Source of the DNA: Sphingobacteriales bacterium
GTDB lineage: Bacteria; Bacteroidota; Bacteroidia; Chitinophagales; UBA2359
Assembly: GCA_016706405.1 (NCBI GenBank)
Contig: JADJJT010000001.1
Location: 124,001 to 188,000 of the forward strand
Direction: 5' to 3'
Length of the DNA stretch: 64,000 nucleotides
Part shown: one piece after another, positions 44,328 through 54,211 of the stretch
Layout: each line of letters opens with the position of its first letter
How positions within the stretch are numbered: the stretch's first letter is position 1
Notes under the pieces: model-generated
What the model was told of the DNA's origin: nothing
Seen by the model: only the letters and a program-made list of their open reading frames with translations
Database searches by the model: none
Position numbers and translations under genes: made by a program

Positions 44328-45620
44328 TTACCAGCTAAATAATGGGAAATTACCCATAAAGTCGTTGATATTGTTTCTAATATCGGCCAAAAAGGCTTCA
44401 TCATCCGGATTTTGAAGCGCGGTATCAATCCAGTCAACTATTTGAGGCATGTGCATTGTCTTAAGCCCGCGCGAGGTTATGGCCGAGGTTCCAATTCTAA
44501 TTCCGGAGGTAATCATGGGTGAGCGTCCATCAAATGGCACCATATTTTTATTTACGGTAATATCGGCCTTGCCAAGCGCAATTTCGGCCTTTTTTCCGGA
44601 TATATTTTTGTTGGTCAAATCAATTAGCATCAAATGGTTATCAGTACCACCCGAAACAATATGGTAGTTGCGCTTTAGCAGTTCGCTGGCTAATGTTTGG
44701 GCGTTATTAATTACCTGTTGGCAATACTGGGCGTACTGGTTGGTAAGGGCTTCGCCAAAGGCGATGGCTTTTGCGGCAATAACATGCTCAAGGGGGCCGC
44801 CTTGCGTTCCGGGAAAAACAGCACTATCTAAAAGGGCGCTCATGGGTTTGGTTTCGCCTTTAGGGGTTGTTTGCCCCCAAGGGTTATCAAAATCTTGCCC
44901 CATTAAAATCATGCCACCGCGCGGGCCGCGCAAGGTTTTATGTGTTGTAGTGGTAATGATATGGCAATATTGCAGCGGGTTACTAAGCAGCCCTTTGGCA
45001 ATTAGGCCAGCGGGGTGGGCAATATCGGCCATTAATAAAGCCCCAACCGAGTCGGCAATAGCTCTGAAAGCGGCGAAATCCCAATCGCGCGAGTAGGCCG
45101 AGGCGCCACAAATAATAAGTTTCGGCTTTTCGGTGCGGGCTTTATCGGCCACCATGTTTAAATCAACGCGGCCTGTACTTTGTTCAACGCCGTAAAATGT
45201 TGGGCGGTATAATTTGCCCGAAAAATTGACTGCCGAGCCGTGCGTTAAGTGGCCGCCATGCGAAAGGTCGAAGCCCAAAATAGTATCGCCGGGTTTTAGG
45301 CAAGCCAACATAACGGCTGCATTTGCCTGCGCTCCTGAGTGGGCTTGCACATTGGCGTAAGCAGCGCCAAACAAAGTTTTTGCCCGCTCAATAGCTAAAT
45401 TTTCAATTTCATCAACTACTTCGCAACCACCGTAATAGCGCCGCCCGGGGTATCCTTCGGCATATTTATGTGTTAGCACCGTGCCCATTGCTTTCCGGGT
45501 TTGTGGGCTAATAAAATTTTCTGATGCTATTAGTTCAATACCGCGTATTTGTCGTTCTTCTTCTTTCGAAATTAAGGAGTAAATTTGGGTGTCGTAAAAC
45601 AATTCGTTGCTAATTTGCAT
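44328..45620 (-). CDS. glyA: Serine hydroxymethyltransferase
   Basis: 430 residues. PLP enzyme interconverting serine and glycine with one-carbon transfer to tetrahydrofolate. Seen: ELIASENFISPQTRKAMGTVLTHKYAEGYPGRRYYGG, HSGAQANAAVMLA, DLSHGGHLTHG, ADIAHPAGLIA, the PLP lysine in TTTHKTLRGPRGG, and C-terminal VPFDGRSPMITSGIRIGTSA. Complete and of normal length; the C-terminus runs to 44328, convergent with yggS. Confidence 0.97.
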   Translation of the reverse strand: MQISNELFYDTQIYSLISKEEERQIRGIELIASENFISPQTRKAMGTVLTHKYAEGYPGRRYYGGCEVVDEIENLAIERAKTLFGAAYANVQAHSGAQANAAVMLACLKPGDTILGFDLSHGGHLTHGSAVNFSGKLYRPTFYGVEQSTGRVDLNMVADKARTEKPKLIICGASAYSRDWDFAAFRAIADSVGALLMADIAHPAGLIAKGLLSNPLQYCHIITTTTHKTLRGPRGGMILMGQDFDNPWGQTTPKGETKPMSALLDSAVFPGTQGGPLEHVIAAKAIAFGEALTNQYAQYCQQVINNAQTLASELLKRNYHIVSGGTDNHLMLIDLTNKNISGKKAEIALGKADITVNKNMVPFDGRSPMITSGIRIGTSAITSRGLKTMHMPQIVDWIDTALQNPDDEAFLADIRNNINDFMGNFPLFSW

Positions 45621-45682
45621 AATACCTAAGGGGGGCCGGCAAACGGCAATTTGGTGAAAATTATGATGGGTTTATTTGGTGC

Positions 45683-46576
45683 TTAGTTATTTTTAGGTTT
45701 TTGTTGCTGGTTTTTGTAGTTTTCGCTATTTGGTTGTTGTTGGCCATCTTTTGGGGTGTCGCGCATGTGCTCGGGCAGTGTAACAGGGGCTTTTTCAATG
45801 GCGTTTTGACTTTTTTTATTTTGTTCTATATCAATAATAGTTGATTCGGCCTCATTAGTGTTTTTATCTAACGACTTTTGAACCGTTTCCAATTTAGTTT
45901 TCATTTCGTTTAGTTCCTTTTCAATTTGTGCTATTTTAACTTTCATTTCGTCTTGTTCTTGTTTTATACTTTTACGCTCGCGTTCAAGTCGGTACAAGGC
46001 CATGCGCGACTCGTGCAAACGTTCGCTAATTACTTTAAGTGACGATATCCGGGCAAAATTAAAGACATAAGTTGAAAAAGTATTAAATTGCTGGGCATGT
46101 GCCATTGGTTCTAAAAATGCGCCACCTAAATCAACATAAATGCGCATAAAAACTCCTTTTTCTAAAGGCCCGTCTGAAAAAGTAGTGTACACATCAAATT
46201 CGTGGTCGCTAACTTTAAGCATCCGGCAGTTGTCGGCAAATAGGTAGTTGCCCGATTCGTGTTTTTTTGTGGTTGTTCTTCCGCCCATGGTATCTAACAC
46301 TTCGTTCCATTGGCTTAGCACCTCCTCTATATTACCTAAGGGTACATTTACCTGCAAATATGGCTGCACACCTTTTATCATGGCACCCTTGCCAATAGTC
46401 ATTTCAATAGTTGGTGGGCTTTTAAGTTTGCCTATTATGCTCTCGGGCAAGGCCTCGGTTTGTTTTGTTTGGGCTTGTATATTGTTATTATAAGTGTTGC
46501 CTATTGTATATAACACCATTAATGTTAACAGCTTACACATTAACAAACAATAATTTTTAACTCTAAAGAACAACAT
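45683..46576 (-). CDS. Exported coiled-coil protein, function unknown
   Basis: 297 residues. Seen: N-terminal signal-like hydrophobic stretch (LLMCKLLTLMVLYTIG) with cleavage expected near IQAQ, a globular alpha/beta part (about 50-170: IEEVLSQWNEVLDTMGG, FDVYTTFSDGPLEKGVFMRIYVDLGGAF), a long Lys/Glu/Gln-rich coiled coil (about 180-245: RLERERKSIKQEQDEMKVK), and a disordered Gln/Asn/Pro tail. It could anchor to the periplasmic face. The globular part is possibly a small beta-sandwich; I do not recognise the family. Confidence 0.6.
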   Translation of the reverse strand: MLFFRVKNYCLLMCKLLTLMVLYTIGNTYNNNIQAQTKQTEALPESIIGKLKSPPTIEMTIGKGAMIKGVQPYLQVNVPLGNIEEVLSQWNEVLDTMGGRTTTKKHESGNYLFADNCRMLKVSDHEFDVYTTFSDGPLEKGVFMRIYVDLGGAFLEPMAHAQQFNTFSTYVFNFARISSLKVISERLHESRMALYRLERERKSIKQEQDEMKVKIAQIEKELNEMKTKLETVQKSLDKNTNEAESTIIDIEQNKKSQNAIEKAPVTLPEHMRDTPKDGQQQPNSENYKNQQQKPKNN

Positions 46577-46816
46577 GGTATATTGTAATTAAATTAAACG
46601 TGTTAATGACTAAAAGAAATTGGTTTTTTCGTATGATTATTTTTTTTAAACGAGGTAAAACCTATTATAAAACAGTAGGAGAAACGGGTGTAAAGTTAAG
46701 TAAATTACTATAATTTGTTTCTTCAGTGATATGTTTGGTTAAAATTAATAAATAGCAGATGGCAAAAGTGGTTTTATCCGGATGGAGATATTGGCAAACC
46801 ATTTGCGAAACAATTA

Positions 46817-47662
46817 TTAATTCTTAAAATACATCAAAAGTTTAACTATTCTGCTTTTAAGCTCACTTCGGGGAACTATCATGTCTAAAAATCCATGGTC
46901 TAATAAAAATTCTGCCGTTTGAAAACCTTCGGGCAAATCGCGTTTTATTGTTTCTTTGACCACACGTGGGCCGGCAAACCCAATTAGTGCTTTGGGCTCG
47001 GCCATATTAACATCGCCAAGCATGGCAAACGAAGCCGATACACCGCCGGTAGTGGGGTTTGTCATTAACGAAATATAGGGCAATTTAGCATCGCTAAGCA
47101 GGGTTAGCTTTGCCGAGGTTTTGGCCATTTGCATTAACGAAAACGCCGACTCCATCATGCGCGCGCCCCCCGATTTAGAGATAATTAGCAAAGGTAATTT
47201 ATTTTTAAGGCAATGGTCTATTGCCCTCGATATTTTTTCGCCAACTACCGAGCCCATTGAGCCGCCAATAAATTCAAAATCCATACAAGCCACTACCAAT
47301 CCATGCCCTTCAACTCGGCCAACGGCTACTTGCATTGCATCATCTAATTGGGTTTTTTGTTTGGTTGCTACTAAACGCTCGGCGTAAGGTTTTGAATCGT
47401 TAAACCCTAAAAAATCTACAGGTTGTAAATTGGTAATAATTTTCTCGCACGATTTTTCATCAAAAAGTATTTCAAAATAGTTGTCAGAACTAATTTTATC
47501 GTGGTAGCCACAATGCTGGCAAACAAACAAGTTAGCTTTTTGTATGCGGTACATTGTAATTTGCCCGCAGCCATCACATTTTATACTCGATTTGTCGGGA
47601 ACACTTTTGCGTTCTTCGGCACGGGTGAAAATATTTTTTTGTATGCGTTTATACCAGCTCAT
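46817..47662 (-). CDS. accD: Acetyl-CoA carboxylase carboxyltransferase subunit beta
   Basis: 281 residues. Carboxyltransferase half of malonyl-CoA synthesis, pairs with AccA. Seen: N-terminal zinc finger with Cys29, Cys32, Cys48 and Cys51, the crotonase-like core (FIGGSMGSVVGEKISRAI, LLIISKSGGARMMESAFSLMQM, SLMTNPTTGGVSASFAMLGD, IGFAGPRVVKETI). The gene starts 5 bp downstream of the DUF3817 gene on the same strand. accA is not present here. Confidence 0.95.
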   Translation of the reverse strand: MSWYKRIQKNIFTRAEERKSVPDKSSIKCDGCGQITMYRIQKANLFVCQHCGYHDKISSDNYFEILFDEKSCEKIITNLQPVDFLGFNDSKPYAERLVATKQKTQLDDAMQVAVGRVEGHGLVVACMDFEFIGGSMGSVVGEKISRAIDHCLKNKLPLLIISKSGGARMMESAFSLMQMAKTSAKLTLLSDAKLPYISLMTNPTTGGVSASFAMLGDVNMAEPKALIGFAGPRVVKETIKRDLPEGFQTAEFLLDHGFLDMIVPRSELKSRIVKLLMYFKN

Positions 47663-47667
47663 AAATT

Positions 47668-48000
47668 TTACTTTTGGTTTTTACTTTCAGCTAAATGGTG
47701 CATTGGGCTAAAAATAGTTTTGTCAATATAAAAAGTGCCAAAGGGCAAAAAGCACGAAATTAACACTTTTATCGTTGTTTTAAAAAATGACCAGTTTTGA
47801 AGGGCTGCAAAACGCAGCACGTAAACAACAAAAAGTATTACTAAGGCGCCATGGATAGAACCTATCACTTGCACCCATTTGGGATTTTGCCATATATATT
47901 TAATTGGCATGGCAACGCCTAATAATACCAACAACGATAAGCCTTCTAAAAATCCAAGCAGACGCAAACGTCCAATCGCTGAGTTAAAATATCGAATCAT
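47668..48000 (-). CDS. DUF3817 membrane protein
   Basis: 110 residues, three predicted membrane helices: LLGFLEGLSLLVLLGVAMPI, VQVIGSIHGALVILFVVYVL and TTIKVLISCFLPFGTFYID. The GFLEGLSLLVLL and GSIHGALV motifs fit DUF3817. Located 5 bp before accD and on the same strand, so probably in one message; the link to fatty-acid synthesis is unproven. Confidence 0.85.
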   Translation of the reverse strand: MIRYFNSAIGRLRLLGFLEGLSLLVLLGVAMPIKYIWQNPKWVQVIGSIHGALVILFVVYVLRFAALQNWSFFKTTIKVLISCFLPFGTFYIDKTIFSPMHHLAESKNQK

Positions 48001-48339
48001 TAATTATTTCTTTCAAGATTGAGAATAAAATGTAATTTAATTCTTATGTGCTTTAAATCTTCACAACAATCCGGATATTGGAAAAAAAATTGGCTTTAGA
48101 TTAAATCACACAAAAAAACCTGCAAAAATACGAGCATCGCGCTTTGTTTTGTTACGAAACGGCAAAAAAATAACAAAATCAGTTAATTATTAGCTTTTTT
48201 GCCCTAACAAACTCAAAATTAAGGCAATATAGCTTAAGTTTTACAAGCTGGCACAATATTTTTAGACTACATAAAACATTTGTTTCATTAAAAAGGTTTA
48301 TTTTTTTAGTCCAAAAGCAAATTACCGTACTTTTACCTT
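48001..48339. other. Divergent intergenic region, no gene seen
   Basis: 339 bp, very AT-rich, one TCCGGA at about 48069. No hairpin, tRNA or small gene I can support. Confidence 0.5.
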
Positions 48340-48714
48340 ATGAATAGTACTTCTAAACAGCACAAATCTTCGTTTTTTGACCAAGTGTATATGGTTGTCC
48401 GCCTCGTGCCTTATGGCAAAGTAACAAGTTATGGGGCTATTGCGCGGTATATTGCTTCGGGTGGTAGCAGCCGTATGGTTGGATGGGCTATGAACAGTGC
48501 CCATACTGTGATTGCAAACCCTGTTCCGGCACACAGAGTTGTAAATCGAAATGGGGTGCTTACGGGTAAACAGCATTTTGGGCATCCGTTGGCCATGCAA
48601 AATCTACTCGAAAGCGAAGGTGTAAAAATTGAGAATGATACCGTTTGTCATTTTAAACAAATTTTTTGGGACCCATGTGTAGAGTTGCCGCCTATTGAAA
48701 CCTTAAACAATTAA
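48340..48714 (+). CDS. Alkyltransferase-like protein (ATL)
   Basis: 124 residues. Related to the DNA-binding half of O6-alkylguanine-DNA alkyltransferase. Seen: VRLVPYGKVTSYGAIARYIASGGSSRMVGWAMNSAH, the helix-turn-helix and Arg-finger region, then PAHRVVNRNGVL. MGMT enzymes have PCHRV with an acceptor Cys; here it is Ala, so the protein can bind alkylated guanine but not repair it, and probably flags the lesion for nucleotide excision repair as known ATL proteins do. Confidence 0.9.
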   Translation: MNSTSKQHKSSFFDQVYMVVRLVPYGKVTSYGAIARYIASGGSSRMVGWAMNSAHTVIANPVPAHRVVNRNGVLTGKQHFGHPLAMQNLLESEGVKIENDTVCHFKQIFWDPCVELPPIETLNN

Positions 48715-48837
48715 ATAATATACTTTTAACCTACAACAAGAAGGAGATAGGATAATCTAAAACCCAAAGACTTTAGCACTTAACCTTAATCTCAGGGTTA
48801 TTTTAGCGATAATTTTATCCGGAAAACAGTTTTTTTA

Positions 48838-48845
48838 TATCTTTG
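48838..48845 (+). promoter_or_regulatory. Bacteroidota -7 promoter element upstream of the 48890 gene
   Basis: TATCTTTG exactly matches TAnnTTTG, 45 bp before the ATG at 48890. Its position argues for that start over the upstream TTG at 48857. Confidence 0.55.
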
Positions 48846-48889
48846 TAGGCAATTAATTGCATTTGTTTTCATTTTACCAATTGTACCTT

Positions 48890-49231
48890 ATGCACACTGC
48901 ACCCGATTCTTGGAACCAAACCGATTTTTTGGCCTTTTTATTGGTTTATGCTGGCCACACCGACTTTGAGTTTTCGGCACGCGAACAGCAATTTGTTATT
49001 GAGCAAACCAACGAAGAAGCGTGTATTAAAGCGCTTAATTTATACCGCCTTCAATCTGACTACGATAATATTGAAACGATTGAGCTTAATATAAACCGTT
49101 TTTACACCACACAAAGCAGTCGCGAGCAGTTGTTTACCCAAATAAAACAGCTATTTGAATCTGATGCAGATTTTTCGACTATAGAGAAAAATACCTGGCG
49201 CATATTGCACCATATTTTAGACGACGAATAA
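48890..49231 (+). CDS. Small helical protein, possibly TerB-like
   Basis: 113 residues from ATG 48890 (the frame extends to a TTG at 48857). Seen: FLAFLLVYAGHTDFEFSAREQQFVIEQT, then acidic helices (YRLQSDYDNIETIELNINRFY, LFTQIKQLFESDADFSTIEKNTWRILHHIL). The Asp/Glu pairs and helix spacing resemble TerB-type tellurite-resistance folds, which is a weak inference. Cytoplasmic; own promoter. Confidence 0.55.
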   Translation: MHTAPDSWNQTDFLAFLLVYAGHTDFEFSAREQQFVIEQTNEEACIKALNLYRLQSDYDNIETIELNINRFYTTQSSREQLFTQIKQLFESDADFSTIEKNTWRILHHILDDE

Positions 49232-49347
49232 GAAGAAGAAAAACAGGTAAAACGAGTAATACCCACCAAATAAAGCGTTCGCTTAGTTTTTCAGTTAACA
49301 TAACTTTACTTAACATAGCACTTTAGTATAGTTGTACTATGCTGCGT

Positions 49348-49355
49348 TATCTTTG
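49348..49355 (+). promoter_or_regulatory. Bacteroidota -7 promoter element upstream of the Sel1 membrane protein
   Basis: TATCTTTG, 33 bp before the ATG at 49389. TTTA at 49322-49325 lies at about the right distance but matches the -33 TTTG poorly. Confidence 0.5.
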
Positions 49356-49388
49356 CAGTATCAATACAAGCTAACATAAATTATTGCT

Positions 49389-52300
49389 ATGGCCAATGCC
49401 AATATACCTAACCCCTTGTTGCCGCCATTGCACCCGCCCCAATACCTGCTACTTTTCGAGCGATTACTGAGCCGGCTGGCACAACACAACGAAGGGTTTA
49501 TTATTGGCGTTGATACGCATTTGCGCATTCATAATTTATTAAATGCCTTAGCCGATAAACCCACCACCACTTATCAGTTAAAGTACCTGTTGTCGCCAAT
49601 TTTGGCTACCAATCCCGCACAACAAATTCGGTTTTACCAAATTTTCGACGAAGAGCTTCAAAGCTACAACCTGCATGTAAGCTCTAACGCCCCTGCTGCT
49701 CCTCAAAACAACAATTTAAACTATAATCGTAGCAATAATAGTAAACAGCAAGATGCCAATAAGCACTGGTTTGAAAGAATAAGCAGGTTGATACCCAACT
49801 GGCGGCAATTTTTATCCGGATTTGGCATTGCTGCCCTGTTTATAGCCGTGCTTTTTTTTGCTTGGTGGTTGTTTTTTAAAAACACATCCGAAAATCCAAA
49901 CGAAAATCCACTCAATTTAACCAAAGGCAGTACCGCCAATAAAACCACCCTCGAACCACCCCCCAATACCGTACAAAAATTGTTTCATATTGAAGGCATT
50001 AATACTGACGATTTTGTACAACACAACGAGTTAGCCGATTTAGATAATAATACTTTTCATAGGTTAAAAAAATATTTTCCTTATTTAAAATGGCTAATTT
50101 TATCCGGATTATTGATTTGGTTCATCCGGCGCGAGTTCAATCATTTTAAAAACCGCAAACTTTTAATCAATATTAAACCACATACACGGCATTTGCCCAC
50201 AGAAGGGCAGGCAGCAAACCACACCAAATCCACTACTGCACAACCCATACAATACCCGCCAGCAGTTTTGCAAAATAGTTGGCCTTCATTTTTTACCCTC
50301 GCACAAAAAATGCGTTTAAGGCAACAACACCCCTCCAATCAGTTTGCCATTGAACAGAGTATTGCAGCCACCATAACCCATATAGGATACCCGCAATTGC
50401 GTTATAAATTAGGAAGCCGACAAACCGAGTACCTAATTTTAATAGCTCAACAACCCAATACAAATAATAACCACAACAACGACCATTTGCATCATTGGTT
50501 TGGGCTGTGGTTGCAACAATTAAACGCAAAACAGGTTTTTTTTGAGACCTTTACTTTTAATTACCAGAACCCACTATTTTGCCAATATGGGCAAAGCGCA
50601 TCAAATAATAATAAACCCAGCCAATATTATTACCAAACCAATACTATTGCCCTGGCCGAGCTTTGTTACCGCTACCCACACCACCATATTTTAGTGTTAG
50701 CTAATGCAAGTCTGTTGTTTAATGAGCCTGTAAGCACAATAGTGCAATGGGCCGAACTATTGGCAAACTGGCCTCAAGCCGCCATTTTAAGCCCAATATG
50801 GACGCAACAAGCCTTGCAAACCGCCGCCAAATGGCAACTACCTGCCTTACCTGTACACCCTAACGCGTTGGCATGGCCACATCTGCCCGTACCTAAGGCC
50901 ATTTTAACGCCAAGCAACCAAGCTTATATACTAAACCAACAACCAAACGCAGAAAGTTTAGAACAGTTAAAACAGCAATTTCCGCCCTTTGTTTTTGACG
51001 TTTTATGTGCGTTGGCAATACTTCCTCAATTAAATTGGCAATATTTTAGGCCCTTGGTAAACTTAATTTCAACGCACCATGATAACAATGATAATATTGA
51101 GATTAAAAAAAGTGACGAAGCGGCTATTTGGCAAAGCCTGCTGCCTTTGGTTAGTTTGCCCTGGTTGCAGCAAGGCAATATTCCGGAAATTTGGCGTTTG
51201 GCGTTGGCACCGCAGCTACCGGTGGAGTTATCGCAATTAGTGCGGGCAAATTTAATCTTATGGCTGGCTCCCAATAAAAACAAGACAGATGAGGCAGAAG
51301 GAGCACCAAATTCAACAACCCATTTTTTCAACCATAATTGGTTAATTACAAGCGCCGCAGGTAAAAATCCGGATGCAGCAGCTACCAATAATGAAACGAA
51401 CCATGAAAATAGCAATTCTCCATCATCATCACCTTCATCATCGGCGGCTTACCACACAAGTTTTTATTCAAATAAGAAAGCCAATAACAATACTTGGGCA
51501 TTGTTACAATTTCGGTATCTTACGCCATGGTGGTCGGTAAAAAATAAACGCATCAACTGGCCTTGGCAACAGTTGGCGCATTGGTACCGCCAGTATTTTC
51601 CGCAGTGGTGGCAGCGGGTTAGCCTTAGAACTGGCTTGTTTTTAGTAGTTTTGGCTTTTATTTGGCAAGGCTTTTCATGGATAGAAGATGGTCCGGCAAA
51701 AATTGCTGCCGACCTCGCCAAAGCAGAGCAATTATACCTCAACAATCAATTCGACAAAAGTTTGGCCTATATGTATCACCATCGCGAATCGCCATTTTTT
51801 ACCAGTTATGCCAACTATTTATGCGCCGATATTTTACTCAATGGTTACGGCAAACTTCCCGCCGACACAACAAGTGCCCTGCCTTTTTTGTTAAAAGCAG
51901 CCCAAGCCAACAACCCCGAAGCAGCTTATTTATTAGGAACATGGTTGGCTGACGGCATACATTTTCAAGAAGACCATGTGCAAGCAGATGCCCTGTTTGC
52001 TATAGCTTTTTCCGGATTGAGCGAAAAGGTTGGCACCTCGGCTATTGCAGCCAAACTCCTGACCGAAATGTATTTGCGAGGCAGGTATGGCTACGTTGAC
52101 CAAGAGGCAGCATTGCAAACTTTACAAATTGCAGTAAGTAAAAATTACGCCCAAGCACAGTATTTATTAGGTCGGTTGTATTACGATGGTTACGCCGTAA
52201 ACCCCAGCGAAACCGAAGCATTAAACTGGTTTACAAAAGCCGCGCAGCTTGGCTACCCGCCCGCAATGCAGGCTTTAGGTACTTATTTAGGAATGGGTAT

Positions 52301-53093
52301 TGCGGGTAAAAAAAGCAACGAAGAAGCCATTTATTGGTTAGTAGCCGCCTTAAAAGCCGGAGACGAGGGGGCGGCAAATGCACTTAGCAATTTTATGCAA
52401 CAGCATTTAGCTCAAAATGCCAACAACAACGAAGCCCAAATTACGGCCTTATTTGCACAAATTGCCAATGCAGGTTTTGCACCCGCACAAAATAAAATGG
52501 GCTTCGCCTACGAAAAAGGGATAGGCGTTGATGCCAATTTAAAAACCGCATTTGACTGGTATCTAAAAGCTGCTGAACAGGGCTATTTGCCTGCTCAAAT
52601 GAACTTGGGCTATTTTTATAGCCATGGGCTTGGCATTACGCAAAATTATACCGAAGCTTTTAAATGGTACAATCAGGCGGCGGCGGCGGGCAACGCCGAA
52701 GCACAAAATAATTTAGCCTATTTATACGACATGGGTTTGGGGGTAGCAAAAAACGACCAACTGGCACTAAATTGGTACATGCAAGCAGCCACACAACACA
52801 ACGCAGTTGCCCAATATAATTTAGGGCATCTATATTTGCGGGGCAAAGGTGCTGCCTACAACGCCAAAGAATCGTTTACTTGGTATAAAAAAGCAGCCGA
52901 GGCGGGTTATGCACCAGCTTTTACCGAAATTGGGTATGCTTACGAGTATGGAATTGGAGTTGAACCCCAATTTGACGAAGCCATAAACTGGTATAAAAAA
53001 GCAAAAACAGCCAATCAACCGCGCGCCGCTGCTTTATTAGACAGCCTGACAGAAAAAGTTAATCAAGTGCGGCAAGATGAAACACCAAACTAA
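49389..53093 (+). CDS. Large multi-domain membrane protein with C-terminal Sel1-like repeats
   Basis: 1234 residues, function unknown. Layout: residues 1-100, a helical domain with the pattern DTHLRIHNLLNAL..YQLKYLLSPILATNPAQQIRFYQIFDEEL; a membrane helix at about 144-163 (AALFIAVLFFAWWLFF); a second at about 234-246; a soluble region (about 280-720) with YPQLRYKLGSRQTEYLILIA, ILVLANASLLF, and SLPWLQQGNIPEIWRLAL; a third membrane helix at about 745-764; then roughly nine Sel1-like repeats (for example AFDWYLKAAEQGYLPAQMNLG) to the end. The N-terminal and middle patterns resemble segments I have seen in large Bacteroidota conflict/SUMF-type proteins, from memory only. Sel1 repeats mediate protein contacts. 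Monocistronic. Confidence 0.75.
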   Translation: MANANIPNPLLPPLHPPQYLLLFERLLSRLAQHNEGFIIGVDTHLRIHNLLNALADKPTTTYQLKYLLSPILATNPAQQIRFYQIFDEELQSYNLHVSSNAPAAPQNNNLNYNRSNNSKQQDANKHWFERISRLIPNWRQFLSGFGIAALFIAVLFFAWWLFFKNTSENPNENPLNLTKGSTANKTTLEPPPNTVQKLFHIEGINTDDFVQHNELADLDNNTFHRLKKYFPYLKWLILSGLLIWFIRREFNHFKNRKLLINIKPHTRHLPTEGQAANHTKSTTAQPIQYPPAVLQNSWPSFFTLAQKMRLRQQHPSNQFAIEQSIAATITHIGYPQLRYKLGSRQTEYLILIAQQPNTNNNHNNDHLHHWFGLWLQQLNAKQVFFETFTFNYQNPLFCQYGQSASNNNKPSQYYYQTNTIALAELCYRYPHHHILVLANASLLFNEPVSTIVQWAELLANWPQAAILSPIWTQQALQTAAKWQLPALPVHPNALAWPHLPVPKAILTPSNQAYILNQQPNAESLEQLKQQFPPFVFDVLCALAILPQLNWQYFRPLVNLISTHHDNNDNIEIKKSDEAAIWQSLLPLVSLPWLQQGNIPEIWRLALAPQLPVELSQLVRANLILWLAPNKNKTDEAEGAPNSTTHFFNHNWLITSAAGKNPDAAATNNETNHENSNSPSSSPSSSAAYHTSFYSNKKANNNTWALLQFRYLTPWWSVKNKRINWPWQQLAHWYRQYFPQWWQRVSLRTGLFLVVLAFIWQGFSWIEDGPAKIAADLAKAEQLYLNNQFDKSLAYMYHHRESPFFTSYANYLCADILLNGYGKLPADTTSALPFLLKAAQANNPEAAYLLGTWLADGIHFQEDHVQADALFAIAFSGLSEKVGTSAIAAKLLTEMYLRGRYGYVDQEAALQTLQIAVSKNYAQAQYLLGRLYYDGYAVNPSETEALNWFTKAAQLGYPPAMQALGTYLGMGIAGKKSNEEAIYWLVAALKAGDEGAANALSNFMQQHLAQNANNNEAQITALFAQIANAGFAPAQNKMGFAYEKGIGVDANLKTAFDWYLKAAEQGYLPAQMNLGYFYSHGLGITQNYTEAFKWYNQAAAAGNAEAQNNLAYLYDMGLGVAKNDQLALNWYMQAATQHNAVAQYNLGHLYLRGKGAAYNAKESFTWYKKAAEAGYAPAFTEIGYAYEYGIGVEPQFDEAINWYKKAKTANQPRAAALLDSLTEKVNQVRQDETPN

Positions 53094-53128
53094 TTAATTG
53101 CCGGATATTTAGCCGGATATTTATTTGT

Positions 53129-54076
53129 TTAACCACAAACCGTTGCAATTTCGAACCGGTTGTGAACAAAATTATCGCGCTTATTTATTTTATTTAAACT
53201 GCGCAACAAAACCAAAAAAAACACCGACAACACGCTAAAAAATAAAATTGCTATTTGCCAACTTGCCGTGATACTTGCGCTTGAAACAGCCATCAATACA
53301 GCGACAAACAGCGCCATAAAACAAAGGATAAAACATATAACCAAACAAACTTTTAAGGCCTTACCCGCGTAGGCAGCAAACATTTGCCAGGCCAATTGCC
53401 ATAAACCCCATACCGAGTAATTTGTTTTTCCGGCCATACGTGGCGTTTGCTCTAAATCTAAAATATGGCTTTTATAACCTTGCAACAAAGAAAGCGCAGC
53501 TCTAAAATTAAATTTTGCCCCAGGCGGTAATTCTGTTGTTTGTTGTATTAAATCTTTTATTACTTTTTGGCTATACCAACCAAAATTTGCAAGGTTGGGG
53601 TTTTGATTTGTACGTGTTAAGGCGGCAAATAAAAAATAAAAAATTTGACCCCCTAATTTCCTGTATTTATTAACTGTCCGATGCTGCCGGCTTACCCAAA
53701 CCCAATCAGATGCCGTGTTTTGAGCCGTTTGGTGCAGCAAGGGCAAATAAGCCGGATTGTCTTGTAAATCGCAATCAATAAGGGCAACCCAAAGGCCACG
53801 CGCCTGCGTAAGTCCTGTTAAAATAGCGGTATGTTGGCCTACATTTTGGGCTAAGCGAATGCCGCGCACTTTTCCGGGATATTGTTTGCACAGCGCTTCA
53901 ATTACAGCCCACGAGTTGTCGGGACTATGGTCATCTATTAAAATTAGCTCTACTAAAGGGTTAATTTGGGTGGCGTAGTGTAAAGTTTCGCGTACTAATT
54001 GAGGTAGCATTTTAGCACCATTATACACGGGCGATATGACAGTTACAACTAAACCCGATTCAGATATATTGACCAT
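53129..54076 (-). CDS. Glycosyltransferase family 2, membrane-anchored
   Basis: 315 residues. Seen: GT-A fold start VVTVISPVYNGAKMLPQLV, LILIDDHSPDNSWAVIEAL, GIRLAQNVGQHTAILTGLTQA, catalytic-type DCDLQDNPAYL (DxD-like), followed by two C-terminal membrane helices (VCLVICFILCFMALFVAV and IAILFFSVLSVFFLVLL). The layout fits DPM1/ArnC-type transferases using a polyprenyl-phosphate acceptor. No polysaccharide operon is next to it, so the sugar is unknown. Confidence 0.9.
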   Translation of the reverse strand: MVNISESGLVVTVISPVYNGAKMLPQLVRETLHYATQINPLVELILIDDHSPDNSWAVIEALCKQYPGKVRGIRLAQNVGQHTAILTGLTQARGLWVALIDCDLQDNPAYLPLLHQTAQNTASDWVWVSRQHRTVNKYRKLGGQIFYFLFAALTRTNQNPNLANFGWYSQKVIKDLIQQTTELPPGAKFNFRAALSLLQGYKSHILDLEQTPRMAGKTNYSVWGLWQLAWQMFAAYAGKALKVCLVICFILCFMALFVAVLMAVSSASITASWQIAILFFSVLSVFFLVLLRSLNKINKRDNFVHNRFEIATVCG

Positions 54077-54211
54077 TGCGGGTGCAAAATTGATAAATTT
54101 CGGGCATAAAATATCCGGATGGGCTTATTTTGGCGCATCCGGATAAAAAAAATGACAGTGATGATATAATTAAAAAGGCATCATAGGTTAACAGTATTAT
54201 GTTCTAAAAAC

